Numbered from the stretch's first letter, positions 23,866 to 32,007 are shown. The stretch is DNA of 32,446 nucleotides from Lactiplantibacillus paraplantarum (GCF_003641145.1 NZ_CP032748.1:1-32446); one strand, 5' to 3'. Made by a program: numbers and translations. Notes: generated from the sequence alone by a model not told the origin.

Positions 23866-25242
23866 ATGTCGAAGACAAAAGTTATTGTTGTTGGTGCCTC
23901 GCACGGCGGCCATCAGTCGGTTTTGGAACTTACTCACAAATACTCAAACCTAGATATTAAACTATTCGAAGCGGGAGATTTTATTTCTTTTATGTCCTGT
24001 GGTATGGAATTATATTTAGAAAACAGTGTAACGAGTATTAATGATGTCCGTAATTTTAAACCTGCAGATCTCGAAAAATTTGGGACAGAAGTATATGCCA
24101 ATCATGAAGTGACCAAAATAAATCCAGAAAATAAGCAAGTTACCGTGAAAGATTTAAGATCCGGTAAGATACAGAGCTATGATTACGATAAATTAATCTT
24201 AAGCTCAGGCGTAACTCCAAACGATTTACCCGTTCCTGGTCATGAGCTAAAAAACGTTTATTCAATGCGCGGCAAGGATTGGGCAGAAAAGATCAAAGCA
24301 AAATTATCTGACCCAGATGTTAAAAATATTACTGTTATTGGTGCTGGTTACATTGGTGTTGAAGCTGCTGAAGCCAGCATCAAAGCTGGAAAGAATGTTA
24401 CATTAATCGACATGATTAATCGGCCTCTGGGCAACTACCTAGATACCGAATTAACAGATATTTTATCAAAAGAATTGACTAGCAAAGGCGTTCAAGTTGT
24501 CACTGGCGCTAAGATTGAATGCTATGAAGGGACTGAATCGGTTTCTGCTGTTAAGACCAACGATGCAGAATATCCTAGTGACTTGATCATTCAAGCTGTT
24601 GGAGTTAAACCTAATACTGATTGGTTAAAGGGAACGGTTGAACTAGATAAGCGCGGGTGGATTAAAACTGACAAATATTTGAGAACTAATCTGCCTGATG
24701 TCTATGCCATAGGTGATGCGGTGTTGGCCTATTCAATTCCTGCTCAGAGGAACATGCCGATAGCTTTAGCCACGGTTGCCCGACGTGAAGCCCGTTATGT
24801 AGTGGAACACATCTTTGAGAACACACCGTCTATGCCATTTTCAGGAGTGGTCGGCTCATCAGCATTAAGTGTTTTCGACTATCACTTTGCCACATCAGGT
24901 CTGAATATGACCACAGCCCAAAAGGCCGATATTAAGATTAACACATCTTTTTACAAAGACACTTTACGTCCAGCTTATGTCCCTATGGAGAAGGGAAATA
25001 CAGAGGTCTACGTAGAGCTGGATTACAATCCAAACACTCATCAACTATTAGGTGGTGCTGTATTGTCAACTTATGATATCACTGCCCAAGGTAATGTTAT
25101 TTCATTAGCCATCCAACAAGGATTAAAACTGGAAGATTTAGCCGAAGCTGACTTTTTCTTCCAGCCAGGCTTTGACCGACAGTGGAGCCTATTGAACTTA
25201 GCAGCCCAACGTGCTCTTGGTGAACTTGAGTTTACAAAATAG
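23866..25242 (+). CDS. npr: NADH peroxidase
   Basis: The 458-residue product closely follows the known Enterococcus NADH peroxidase pattern: FAD motif with a SHGG turn (12-15), DFISFMSCGMELYLE with the redox cysteine C45 that cycles as a sulfenic acid, MRGKDWA, NAD motif VIGAGYIGVEAAEA (157-170), AIGDA, and a closing FFFQPGFDRQW. The family includes water-forming NADH oxidase; the FDYHF and C-terminal segments look more like the peroxidase, but the two cannot be separated with certainty by eye. The reaction is NADH + H2O2 to NAD and water, in the cytoplasm. An AGGAGG site stands before the ATG. Catalase-free lactobacilli use it against peroxide. Confidence 0.85.
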   Translation: MSKTKVIVVGASHGGHQSVLELTHKYSNLDIKLFEAGDFISFMSCGMELYLENSVTSINDVRNFKPADLEKFGTEVYANHEVTKINPENKQVTVKDLRSGKIQSYDYDKLILSSGVTPNDLPVPGHELKNVYSMRGKDWAEKIKAKLSDPDVKNITVIGAGYIGVEAAEASIKAGKNVTLIDMINRPLGNYLDTELTDILSKELTSKGVQVVTGAKIECYEGTESVSAVKTNDAEYPSDLIIQAVGVKPNTDWLKGTVELDKRGWIKTDKYLRTNLPDVYAIGDAVLAYSIPAQRNMPIALATVARREARYVVEHIFENTPSMPFSGVVGSSALSVFDYHFATSGLNMTTAQKADIKINTSFYKDTLRPAYVPMEKGNTEVYVELDYNPNTHQLLGGAVLSTYDITAQGNVISLAIQQGLKLEDLAEADFFFQPGFDRQWSLLNLAAQRALGELEFTK

Positions 25243-25293
25243 AAATTGTAACGACCACTTATAACTTGCTGTTTAGGATCACGAATAAATCAA

Positions 25294-25318
25294 AAAGAGG
25301 CTGTGACATAAGTCTCCA
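25294..25318. repeat. IS-end-like repeat, copy 2
   Basis: AGAGGCTGTGACATAAGTCT (25296-25315) matches the segment at 7487-7510 with few differences. What follows (to 25457) includes a TATAAT, an AAAGGACA site and a few codons from an ATG at 25443, which looks like the 5' edge of a lost IS transposase gene. Confidence 0.4.
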
Positions 25319-25327
25319 CAAATAAGA

Positions 25328-25367
25328 CGGTCTAGTGAGAATCTTCGGATTCTCACTAGACCGCCTT
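25328..25367 (+). terminator. Strong tetraloop terminator
   Basis: A perfect 16-base stem (CGGTCTAGTGAGAATC with its complement, 25328-25363) closes on a TTCG loop and is followed by CCTTTTG. It can end transcription from the NADH peroxidase gene. Confidence 0.7.
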
Positions 25368-25457
25368 TTGATATAATGGAAAATAAAAAAGGCATCGGCC
25401 ACACCCGATACCCACAGATTATCCCCGAAAGGACATCTAAATATGCAAGACTATTAT

Positions 25458-25510
25458 GGTGGATTGTAAAATTAATCCGAACGCTGTTCGGATTAATTTT
25501 ACAATCTACC
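25458..25510. repeat. 53-bp palindrome built from two IS30 right ends
   Basis: The left arm starts GGTGGATTGTAAAATTAATC and the right arm ends with the complement, GATTAATTTTACAATCTACC. Each arm equals the right end of the IS30 copies at 19496 and 30577, including the CCGAAC/GTTCGG core. Only one base breaks symmetry, and the flanks (TTAT and ATAA) continue it. No transposase lies inside. It is directly upstream of the gene at 25553, and its TTTTAC edge lies 16 bases from a TATACT box (25519-25524). Confidence 0.8.
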
Positions 25511-25552
25511 ATAACTGCTATACTAAAAGTGAAAAGAAGAGGAGTGATCGTT

Positions 25553-25918
25553 TTGAAATTGTATCAAAGCCTTACCCAAGTCCAAATCAACGAACAATTC
25601 GCTGGTCAAGCAACCGGCTACAAGCTTTCCACGACCCTTGATAAGCCGCTGAACTACGATCCAACGATTCTCTATCAGTATTTGGATACCGTCCTGAAAC
25701 CGGGCAGTCGCCACGACGAAAACAACTTGCGCTACGTGACTGATCCGGGCTATATCGGCGAAAACTTTAATTACCAAAGCGTCCCGTTTACTTCGCACAT
25801 GACCGAATTCGACGAGAAGATGGCCTTCGCACGCAAACTGGTGTCCGACCTTAATCGTCATTTATCTGTCAACATCAAACCGGAAGATGAAACTATCGAA
25901 CTGGTCTTTGTTGACTAA
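25553..25918 (+). CDS. Conserved-looking protein of unknown function, 121 aa
   Basis: The frame is open from 25376, but that part crosses IS debris; the TTG at 25553 follows AAGAGGAG and is chosen. The 121-residue soluble protein has no membrane helix or signal. Segments such as NYDPTILYQYLDTVLKPGSRHDENNLRYVTDPGYIG and FDEKMAFARKLVSDLNRHL suggest a compact alpha/beta fold with a charged surface. Codon use is GC-richer than the IS debris upstream. I recognise no family. Its promoter probably uses the -10 at 25519-25524 next to the IS30-end palindrome. Confidence 0.6.
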   Translation: MKLYQSLTQVQINEQFAGQATGYKLSTTLDKPLNYDPTILYQYLDTVLKPGSRHDENNLRYVTDPGYIGENFNYQSVPFTSHMTEFDEKMAFARKLVSDLNRHLSVNIKPEDETIELVFVD

Positions 25919-25994
25919 AGCAACCGTGTTGCCCTCCTTTCCTAGTCGCGATGCTTCTCTCCTGATCATTTGCGGCTAAGTACCCAGTCAAGCA

Positions 25995-26060
25995 TGCTTA
26001 GTTGCAACAAAAATGACCGTCTACTTTTTGGTAGGCGGTCATTTTTGTTGCAACTAAGCA
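25995..26060. terminator. Long bidirectional terminator
   Basis: Perfect 25-base arms (25995-26019 and 26036-26060, starting TGCTTAGTTGCAAC) enclose a GC-containing inner stem and a T5 loop. A-rich and T-rich parts in both arms allow termination in both directions, between the unknown gene and the convergent MFS gene. Confidence 0.7.
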
Positions 26061-26071
26061 CGAATTCGCAG

Positions 26072-27445
26072 CTATACCGCTTTCTTCGCGACTTCCTTTG
26101 GTAACGTCAACGCCAACAGCAAGCCAATCAGGCCCACGCCAGCAAACACAGCGAAGGTAACAGCAAAACCGCCAGCATGACTTCGCAGCGTGTTTTGCAT
26201 GCCCTCCAACAACACTGTGGCGAACATGACACCGGCAGAACCGAATAACTGACGAGCCGTCGTTGTGACCGCAGTGCCATCTGCCACAAGCTCATTCGGC
26301 AAGGCATTCGCGCCAGCCGTCACTGAAGGCATCATCACAAAGGCATTGCCGGCTTCAGTCGCCATCGCCAACATAATTGCCCCAATCAGTGGTAAATGAT
26401 GGGCAAAGACTGCTAACAGACCAAAGCCGCCAGTAATCAACAACATGCCAATCATGGCCACGACACGCGGTCCAATGCGATCCAGTAGGCGCCCGCTAAT
26501 TGGATTCAAAATACTCAGCAACACCGCAGCTGGCACTAAGGACAAGCCAGAAATCAACGGTGACAAACCAAGTAGCGTTTGAAAGTAAAGCGGCATCAGA
26601 ATGGTGGTGACAATCAAACCGACGTATGAAATTCCAGTCATAAACACTGCTTTAGTAAATATACCAGTGGCAAAAACTCGCATTTGCAACATTGGTGGTT
26701 GGCGATTCAATTGCCGAACAACGAAAATACCAGCTGCCAGAACGCCTAAAATCAACAAACTAACCACGCCAACAGTTAAACCTTTTTTCGACAAAGCACC
26801 CAAGGCATAAAGTAGAATTGGAAAACTTGCGGATAAAAGGAAGGAGACCCAGTCCAGTTGCGTCGGTTGCAATGGCATGACAGACGCAATGGTCACCGTT
26901 GAAACGGCCAGCACAAGCAGCGAAACGACCAAGAAGAACAAGAATAAAGCCTGCCAAGGGAACCATGTCAGTAAAACACCGGAAATAATCGGACCGACTG
27001 CCAAGGCTGAGCCCATGACCAATCCCGCCGTGCCCATCACCCGACCACGCTCACTATGCGGCGTAATCGTCAGCAACACGGTCTGGAAACTCGGGAAAAT
27101 AATCCCGACCGCAATCGCTTCAAGCAACCGGCCAATCATGAGCACGGTAAAACTCGGTGCCCAGATACATAAGCCTGTCCCAATGGCAAAAATGAGTTCA
27201 ATCGCTTGGAAAAGCCGTTGGAAAGTAACATTATGCAACAGCCATGGGCTAACCGGAATCATCAAGGTCATCACCAACATAAAGCCGGTTGTCAGCCAAG
27301 CAACTGTATCCGCTCCTAAACCAAAAGCTTTCATAAAAGCAGGATAAGCGGTGCTTAAAGAAGACTGAGAAATTGACATCGAAAAGGTACCTGTCAGTAA
27401 CGTGGCGACAAAAGCCCCGCGATGTTTGATCGTTGGAGAGTGCAT
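26072..27445 (-). CDS. MFS drug/metabolite exporter, DHA2-like
   Basis: The 457-residue protein has about 13-14 hydrophobic helices throughout. GRLLEAIAVGIIFPSFQTVLL and the antiporter motif GSALAVGPIISGVL (145-158) are typical of drug:H+ antiporters, and GRLLDRIGPR is the motif A repeat in the second half. The substrate cannot be predicted. The ATG at 27445 is 39 bases after the multicopper oxidase stop, so both are probably one transcript, ended by the hairpin at 25995-26060. The ribosome binding site is weak, suggesting lower translation than the oxidase. Confidence 0.8.
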   Translation of the reverse strand: MHSPTIKHRGAFVATLLTGTFSMSISQSSLSTAYPAFMKAFGLGADTVAWLTTGFMLVMTLMIPVSPWLLHNVTFQRLFQAIELIFAIGTGLCIWAPSFTVLMIGRLLEAIAVGIIFPSFQTVLLTITPHSERGRVMGTAGLVMGSALAVGPIISGVLLTWFPWQALFLFFLVVSLLVLAVSTVTIASVMPLQPTQLDWVSFLLSASFPILLYALGALSKKGLTVGVVSLLILGVLAAGIFVVRQLNRQPPMLQMRVFATGIFTKAVFMTGISYVGLIVTTILMPLYFQTLLGLSPLISGLSLVPAAVLLSILNPISGRLLDRIGPRVVAMIGMLLITGGFGLLAVFAHHLPLIGAIMLAMATEAGNAFVMMPSVTAGANALPNELVADGTAVTTTARQLFGSAGVMFATVLLEGMQNTLRSHAGGFAVTFAVFAGVGLIGLLLALTLPKEVAKKAV

Positions 27446-27484
27446 ATTAAAATCATCTTTTTCTATATTAGTATTGTGGGACGT

Positions 27485-29014
27485 TTACATTTTCATTCCC
27501 ATTTTTTCATAAGACTGCATACCGCCCATCCAAATCTCAGATGGTTTGACGCCACGTTCTTTAGCCAAGGCCATCATTAACGTATCCATATCCATCAATT
27601 TATATTCTTGCTTTGGCTTGGCTGGATCGAATGTTTCAATCTGTGCCATCATGCCGCCATCTTCGTGCTCAATGATATGGCAGTGATACATATAAACCCC
27701 TGGCAAATCAAAGCGAACCAGCAGCCGAACCGTTTCACCAGGATTCACGCCAATTGTATCTTTGAAACCATGTTCATTTGGATACGGCGCATGCCCATTC
27801 CGCGACAAGACTAAGAATTGGGTTCCATGCACATGGAATGGATGAACCATTCCAGGCGCATCATTGCTATTGGTAACATCCCAGTACTGGGCTTTGCCAA
27901 TTGGTTGCGTGGCATCAATCCGCTGCATGGCAAACTTTTTACCATCAATCGCAACACCTTCGTCCATCCCCTGCATCACAACGTGGCGAACTGGCAAAGC
28001 CGGGTCAACCACTGGTGCCTTCACATCGAACAACTTATCAGGCAAGGTAGTCTGATCCGGTTTGAACGCATGAATGCGGAACTTTAGCAATGGCACATCA
28101 TCCGTATATAAGGTGACCTCGTCGCCTTCATGGTATTGGCCAAAATCAACAATCACTTCGGCACGCTCAGCACAAGTCAGCATCAAATGGGTAAATTTGA
28201 CCGGCTCCGGTAACAGTGAGCCATCCCCGCCAATTTGCGTAAATGGCAGGTCATCGGAAAAATGCAACCGCCATTCACGGCGATTAGCACCATCCAGAAA
28301 ACGCAACCGGACCTTTTGCGTGGTGACATCAAAATAGGGATTGATGTCACCGTTAATCATTGCAGTTGGCCCAGCAACACCGTCAGGATCATAATCAGCC
28401 CGGTAGTCCCACTGGTTGTTCTCATGAAAACGCCGGTCTTGCAAAATGACCGGAATATCGTCAACGCCATAGTTCCTTGGCAATGGCAGGCTGGCTTCAT
28501 GGTCGTCTTTGACAATCACCATGGCAGCCAAACCATGCCAAACCTGCTCGGCTGTGGATGGGCACGGATGCGCGTGCAGCCACAAAGTCGTCGCCGGTTG
28601 TTCCAATGTGAAGTCGATATGCTTACTTTCACCCGGATAAACCGGCGCATGGCATCCGCCATCAACATAAGGGCCACTGACATTAGCCCCATGCCAATGA
28701 AAAGTGGTCAACTCAGGCAGGGTGTTTTTCAGTGTCACATGCGTATGCTGACCACGGCGATACACAATCGTCTGACCTAACAGACTGGTATTATAGCCCC
28801 ACGTCTTGGTCTTCGCCCCAGGTAACAGTTGCGTTTCCCCAGCCTCTGCTGTCACCGTGTAATAAACGTCGGTCGCCGTCTCTTTATCCGGTTTCAACAA
28901 CGGCGGCACATTTAAGGGCTTCTCAGGCGCATCACTGACCTCAAGCGGCACGTACCCGCCATCGTGGAGATCAAACGCTGGCTCATCAAAGAAATAGTCC
29001 GTATAGATTTTCAT
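27485..29014 (-). CDS. Multicopper oxidase (laccase-like), apparently cytoplasmic
   Basis: The ATG at 29014 follows GAGGGGGAAA; 11 further in-frame codons upstream lack a site. The 509-residue protein has the four copper-binding blocks: FHWHG (105-109), LHAHP (146-150), VHPFHVHGTQF (about 400), and HCHIIEHEDGGMM (about 455) with the His-Cys-His of the type 1 site. No signal peptide or Tat motif is visible, unlike CueO. The last 50 residues are Met-rich (MDMDTLMM, MGGMQSYEKMGMKM), as in copper-tolerance oxidases. Related LAB enzymes oxidise phenols or biogenic amines; Cu(I) oxidation is another option. It leads an operon with the MFS gene and is divergent from a Met/His-rich peptide gene. Confidence 0.85.
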   Translation of the reverse strand: MKIYTDYFFDEPAFDLHDGGYVPLEVSDAPEKPLNVPPLLKPDKETATDVYYTVTAEAGETQLLPGAKTKTWGYNTSLLGQTIVYRRGQHTHVTLKNTLPELTTFHWHGANVSGPYVDGGCHAPVYPGESKHIDFTLEQPATTLWLHAHPCPSTAEQVWHGLAAMVIVKDDHEASLPLPRNYGVDDIPVILQDRRFHENNQWDYRADYDPDGVAGPTAMINGDINPYFDVTTQKVRLRFLDGANRREWRLHFSDDLPFTQIGGDGSLLPEPVKFTHLMLTCAERAEVIVDFGQYHEGDEVTLYTDDVPLLKFRIHAFKPDQTTLPDKLFDVKAPVVDPALPVRHVVMQGMDEGVAIDGKKFAMQRIDATQPIGKAQYWDVTNSNDAPGMVHPFHVHGTQFLVLSRNGHAPYPNEHGFKDTIGVNPGETVRLLVRFDLPGVYMYHCHIIEHEDGGMMAQIETFDPAKPKQEYKLMDMDTLMMALAKERGVKPSEIWMGGMQSYEKMGMKM

Positions 29015-29140
29015 CGTGATTTCCCCCTCTGACAAGAATTTTAACACTTTTTAGGGTTGCCATAAACATAATTTAGAATTAACCTAAAGTAGTATTGAAA
29101 AATGGTATAGGTCTTATCCATACACTTGAGGAGGATTTTC

Positions 29141-29332
29141 ATGCAACAAATGTCGAAAACAATGGGCTGGCTCATGCTGGCGTTAAATGTGGTGCTGCTG
29201 ATTCTAATTGGTACCATGCACAATATGGCAGCGATGTGGTTAATGGGTCTGATTATGACTTTGGACGCTGTGACAGGGTTAGTTGCCGCTTATCGGCCCC
29301 AGTCAAGTCAACAACACGCCCACCAGCACTAG
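29141..29332 (+). CDS. Met/His-rich two-helix membrane peptide, 63 aa
   Basis: The ATG at 29141 follows GAGGAGG. The peptide has two predicted helices (WLMLALNVVLLILIGTM and MWLMGLIMTLDAVTGLVAA) joined by MHNMAAM, and ends QQHAHQH. Nine methionines in 40 residues and a His-rich tail suggest metal, perhaps copper, binding. It is transcribed divergently from the multicopper oxidase with 126 bases between the starts. I do not know a named family. It is too hydrophobic and well preceded by a binding site to be a chance frame. Confidence 0.6.
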   Translation: MQQMSKTMGWLMLALNVVLLILIGTMHNMAAMWLMGLIMTLDAVTGLVAAYRPQSSQQHAHQH

Positions 29333-29382
29333 TTTGTTAAGAAGTTGCTGCAAGACCTTTCATGGAGTCATTGATCGGCGTT

Positions 29383-29418
29383 ATATGTTGACATATACAT
29401 ATGTTGAATATATCATGT
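29383..29418 (+). promoter_or_regulatory. Promoter with overlapping palindromic operator
   Basis: TTGACA (29388-29393) and TATCAT (29411-29416) are spaced by exactly 17 bases. Between and around them, ATATGTTGA occurs twice around a CATATACATATG core, giving a partly symmetric AT-rich site resembling ArsR/SmtB/CadC operators. It drives the truncated cation-transporter gene at 29461. Confidence 0.55.
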
Positions 29419-29460
29419 GTCTGTACTTAGATGAACAGTCACATGAAAGAGGGTCGTTTA

Positions 29461-29553
29461 ATGCAGCAACTGTCAATGACGCAGAAACAAACCATGACGT
29501 CAGCCTTACGGGTTGAATATTTTTCAACGGCATGGATGGCATTTGAGTGGTAG
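29461..29553 (+). pseudogene. N-terminal stub of a cation transporter gene
   Basis: The ATG at 29461 follows AAAGAGGG and gives 30 codons ending with ALRVEYFSTAWMAFEW; the TAG stop is formed by the first bases of the IS30 end. The LRVEYFS..WM..E pattern resembles the start of cation-efflux (CDF-like) membrane transporters just before helix 1. Nothing similar continues beyond the IS at 30578, so the rest was deleted, not just split. Confidence 0.5.
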
Positions 29554-30577
29554 ATTGCAAATTTAATCCGAATTTTTGGACAAATTTGTCAGCATAACCT
29601 GATACGGTGTTTGCCAGTCGAGTATTTTAAGCGGTCGCTGGTTAATTTGGAGTAACGTCGTCGTTAAATTTTGAGCACTAATGTGCTCAAAACGAGTCCC
29701 TTTAGGATAAAAATAACGTCAATTCCGATTAAAGCGTTCATTACTACCACGTTCAGCTGGCGTATAAGCATGGCAGTAATAGGTCTTAATACCATATTGT
29801 GATTCAAGTGATACTAGCCCACTAAACTCAGTGCCACGGTCCACAGTAAAGCTGTGCACCGCACCATTAAAAGTGGTTAGGAACTTAGTTAGGGCTTCAT
29901 TAACAGTCGCTGTCGTCCGATCTTTTAACCGGTAGGCCCAAAGGAACCGTGATTTGCGATCGATTAAAGTTAATAAAACTGCCTTACTATGCCCACGAGG
30001 ACCAACGACTGTATCTAGTTCAAAATCGCCGATGCGATTACGTTGATTAATCATCATGGGCGCTGTTCAATTGATCGCCCCAAAGATTGATTATATTTGG
30101 ATTGTTGGTCAACGTTACGCCATGTTCGGGTAGATCATTCAAGGAGAAACCAATTCTCTCCTGATTTAGCCAATTATAAATAGATTTAGTAGCTAGTTTA
30201 AATTCGTGAGCAATCATTCCTGGTGACCAGCTTAGACGTAAATGGTTGAGAATTTTTTGCTTTAACTCATCGCTCAGCTTAGTTTTCCGACCACATCGTG
30301 ATCGCTTGTATTCGGCATCTGTTTGTGCTAATTCAGCCTGATAAGGTTGACATCGAGATAATTCATAAGAAATTGTTGACGGTGATCGGTTCAGCCGAAC
30401 GCCCATTTGGATATTGGACAGCCCTAGTTCACAAAAGGTTTCGATTTTAATTCGTTCGGAATAGGTTATACTAGACAAAAGATCAGCTCCTAAAAGATGG
30501 GTTTGTGGTAAACACCATTTTAAAGGAAGCTGATCTTTTTTGTCCGAACAGCGTTCGGATTAATTTTACAATCTACC
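29549..30577 (-). mobile_element. Decayed IS30-family copy, 1029 bp
   Basis: Both ends match the intact copy at 18454-19496. Total length is 14 bases shorter, explained by a 13-base and a 1-base deletion. It has no flanking target duplication and truncates the cation-transporter gene on its left. Confidence 0.85.
29563..30478 (-). pseudogene. IS30 transposase pseudogene
   Basis: Compared with the copy at 18468-19397: GTTGGCGTACGCC is missing near 30120, lost between two ACGCC repeats; one base is missing near 30060; and an A to C change near 29720 makes a stop in NLRYFYPKG (now N-stop). The reading frame is therefore broken at three places and the catalytic domain is separated from the DNA-binding domain. 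Confidence 0.88.
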
Positions 30578-30585
30578 ACACAACC

Positions 30586-30625
30586 AAAAAGCCATTCATC
30601 TCATCACGAGGTGGGTGGCTTTTTT
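30586..30625 (+). terminator. Terminator, perhaps of the lost transporter gene
   Basis: AAAAAGCCA pairs with TGGCTTTTT, with ATCTC/GAGGT inside. The T-run is on the plus strand. It lies just after the IS30 end. Confidence 0.7.
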
Positions 30626-30730
30626 GAGTAAGTTAAGTGACAGCATTGATTGATTGTTATATGATTGTGTATGTCCTAAATGGACACAAGCAACGCTCCT
30701 AAGCAAAGCCTGTATGTACTGATTTCAGAA

Positions 30731-30765
30731 AAGCCCTCTATTCCGCATAATAGAGGACTTTTTTG
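30731..30765. terminator. Terminator downstream of parB
   Basis: CCTCTATT pairs with AATAGAGG around a 6-base loop, with A-rich and T-rich flanks that suit both directions. It lies about 70 bases past the parB stop. The rest of 30626-30836 holds no gene that I can see. Confidence 0.65.
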
Positions 30766-30836
30766 TGTGCATTCTGCTTAATTTAAACGGACAAGTATAC
30801 ATCTAAAAGGTGAACGTGTCGTCTGAGAGCACGTGA

Positions 30837-31187
30837 TTATTTACTTTTTACTTTGTTAGCATCGCCGGTTTCCAAAGTCTGTATTTGAGTCGTAAGCGTA
30901 TTTTGTTCAGACTCAGTTAACGATTCAAAAAAAGTTTTTTGTAATTGGGCTAATCCGTTTTGTTGAGTTGAGCTATACCCTAAAATTACCATAGCTTTCA
31001 TAAAGTTTTTTAGATGATTGTCAATTCTGAGCGTAGTATCAAAAGTAACACCATCTATTTGTTTAGACTTCGTTTTGTTTGATTCGTTTAGAGAAGATAT
31101 GGAAATTTCTTTTTGGGGCTGGGGCGCCGATTTTCTAGGAATTATTTTGCTTTTATTTGAGTTAGGATTGTGTAAAAGTTCCACCAT
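30837..31187 (-). CDS. ParB-like small plasmid partition protein
   Basis: The ATG at 31187 lies 2 bases after the parA stop with AAAGGG upstream; an in-frame TTG at 31205 is less likely. The 116-residue protein has a basic, disordered N-terminus (PNSNKSKIIPRKSAPQPQK) and a helical C-terminal part with the pattern FDTTLRIDNHLKNFMKAMVILGY, which suits a ribbon-helix-helix DNA-binding domain. Position directly after parA, in the same operon, and beside repeat arrays supports a centromere-binding partner. It does not resemble the large chromosomal ParB family; identity rests mainly on context. Confidence 0.65.
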   Translation of the reverse strand: MVELLHNPNSNKSKIIPRKSAPQPQKEISISSLNESNKTKSKQIDGVTFDTTLRIDNHLKNFMKAMVILGYSSTQQNGLAQLQKTFFESLTESEQNTLTTQIQTLETGDANKVKSK

Positions 31188-31188
31188 G

Positions 31189-31989
31189 CTAGTCCGCCCT
31201 TTCAATAATTTCTTGTGCCACAGAATCGTATAATCTAATTATTTTTTTATCGAACTGATCTTTTAGAAATACACCTCTGATTGAATATCTTTTGATTCTT
31301 TCCATATTACGAATTAGGGTTTTTAACATGTTTTCTTTCCCAAATTCTTCTTCTGCTACTTCTAATGTGCTGTGATCAACAGGCGCCCCATTCTTTAATA
31401 GTACAGGAAGTATACCGAGTAAATTCAAACTAGGTGCTTCGTATTCATCGATTACCTGTTCCTGTATATATTTTAGAAACGATTCGGCACCCTGAAGACT
31501 GTGCTCTTGAGTTTGAAGGATAATCAGAACCCAATCTGAAGCGTATAAGGCGCTATCAGAAATTAAGGAAATAGTCGGTGGCAAATCAAATACCACAAAA
31601 TCATATTTTTCTTTTAGTGAAGCAAGTAGCTTGCTAAAATATGTAACTCTATCTTTATAATTATTTTTAAACTTTTTTTCCATAATCCGTGGGTACAATG
31701 AAAAATCTGCGCTTGATGGAATAAAGTCAATGTTTTTATCCAAAGTAACCAACGATCTTGATAAGTCCTCTTCTTGGATTGATGCAAGCAAGGTTTGATT
31801 AAATTTAATATCATCGTGGCCTAAATTAGCCGCGGTTTTAAAGTAAATATCTGTAGCGTTTGCTTGAGGATCGAAATCAATTAATAGCGTTTTTTTACCA
31901 GCACGAGCTAGTGCCAGGCATGCAAGCGTGGCATTTGTTGTTTTACCGGTGCCACCTTTAAAATTTCCAAAAGTAATTACTTCACCCAT
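31189..31989 (-). CDS. parA: ParA-family partition ATPase
   Basis: The ATG at 31989 follows GGAGG; the frame extends to 32004 without support. The 266-residue product has the deviant Walker A box KGGTGKTT (11-18), Walker A' at LLIDFDPQAN and Walker B at FVVFDLPPTI. There is no N-terminal helix-turn-helix, as in ParA of type Ib. It positions plasmid copies before division by patterning on the nucleoid, with the small DNA-binding protein encoded next. The repeats at 32008-32212 are the probable centromere and operator. It is transcribed away from the repA remnant if the molecule is circular. Confidence 0.88.
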   Translation of the reverse strand: MGEVITFGNFKGGTGKTTNATLACLALARAGKKTLLIDFDPQANATDIYFKTAANLGHDDIKFNQTLLASIQEEDLSRSLVTLDKNIDFIPSSADFSLYPRIMEKKFKNNYKDRVTYFSKLLASLKEKYDFVVFDLPPTISLISDSALYASDWVLIILQTQEHSLQGAESFLKYIQEQVIDEYEAPSLNLLGILPVLLKNGAPVDHSTLEVAEEEFGKENMLKTLIRNMERIKRYSIRGVFLKDQFDKKIIRLYDSVAQEIIERAD

Positions 31990-32007
31990 TATACTGACCT
32001 CCAATTA

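Noticed and set aside
25376..25552. N-terminal extension of the 121-residue unknown protein
   Set aside because: It passes through the terminator edge, IS debris and the IS30 palindrome; AAGAGGAG points to the TTG at 25553.
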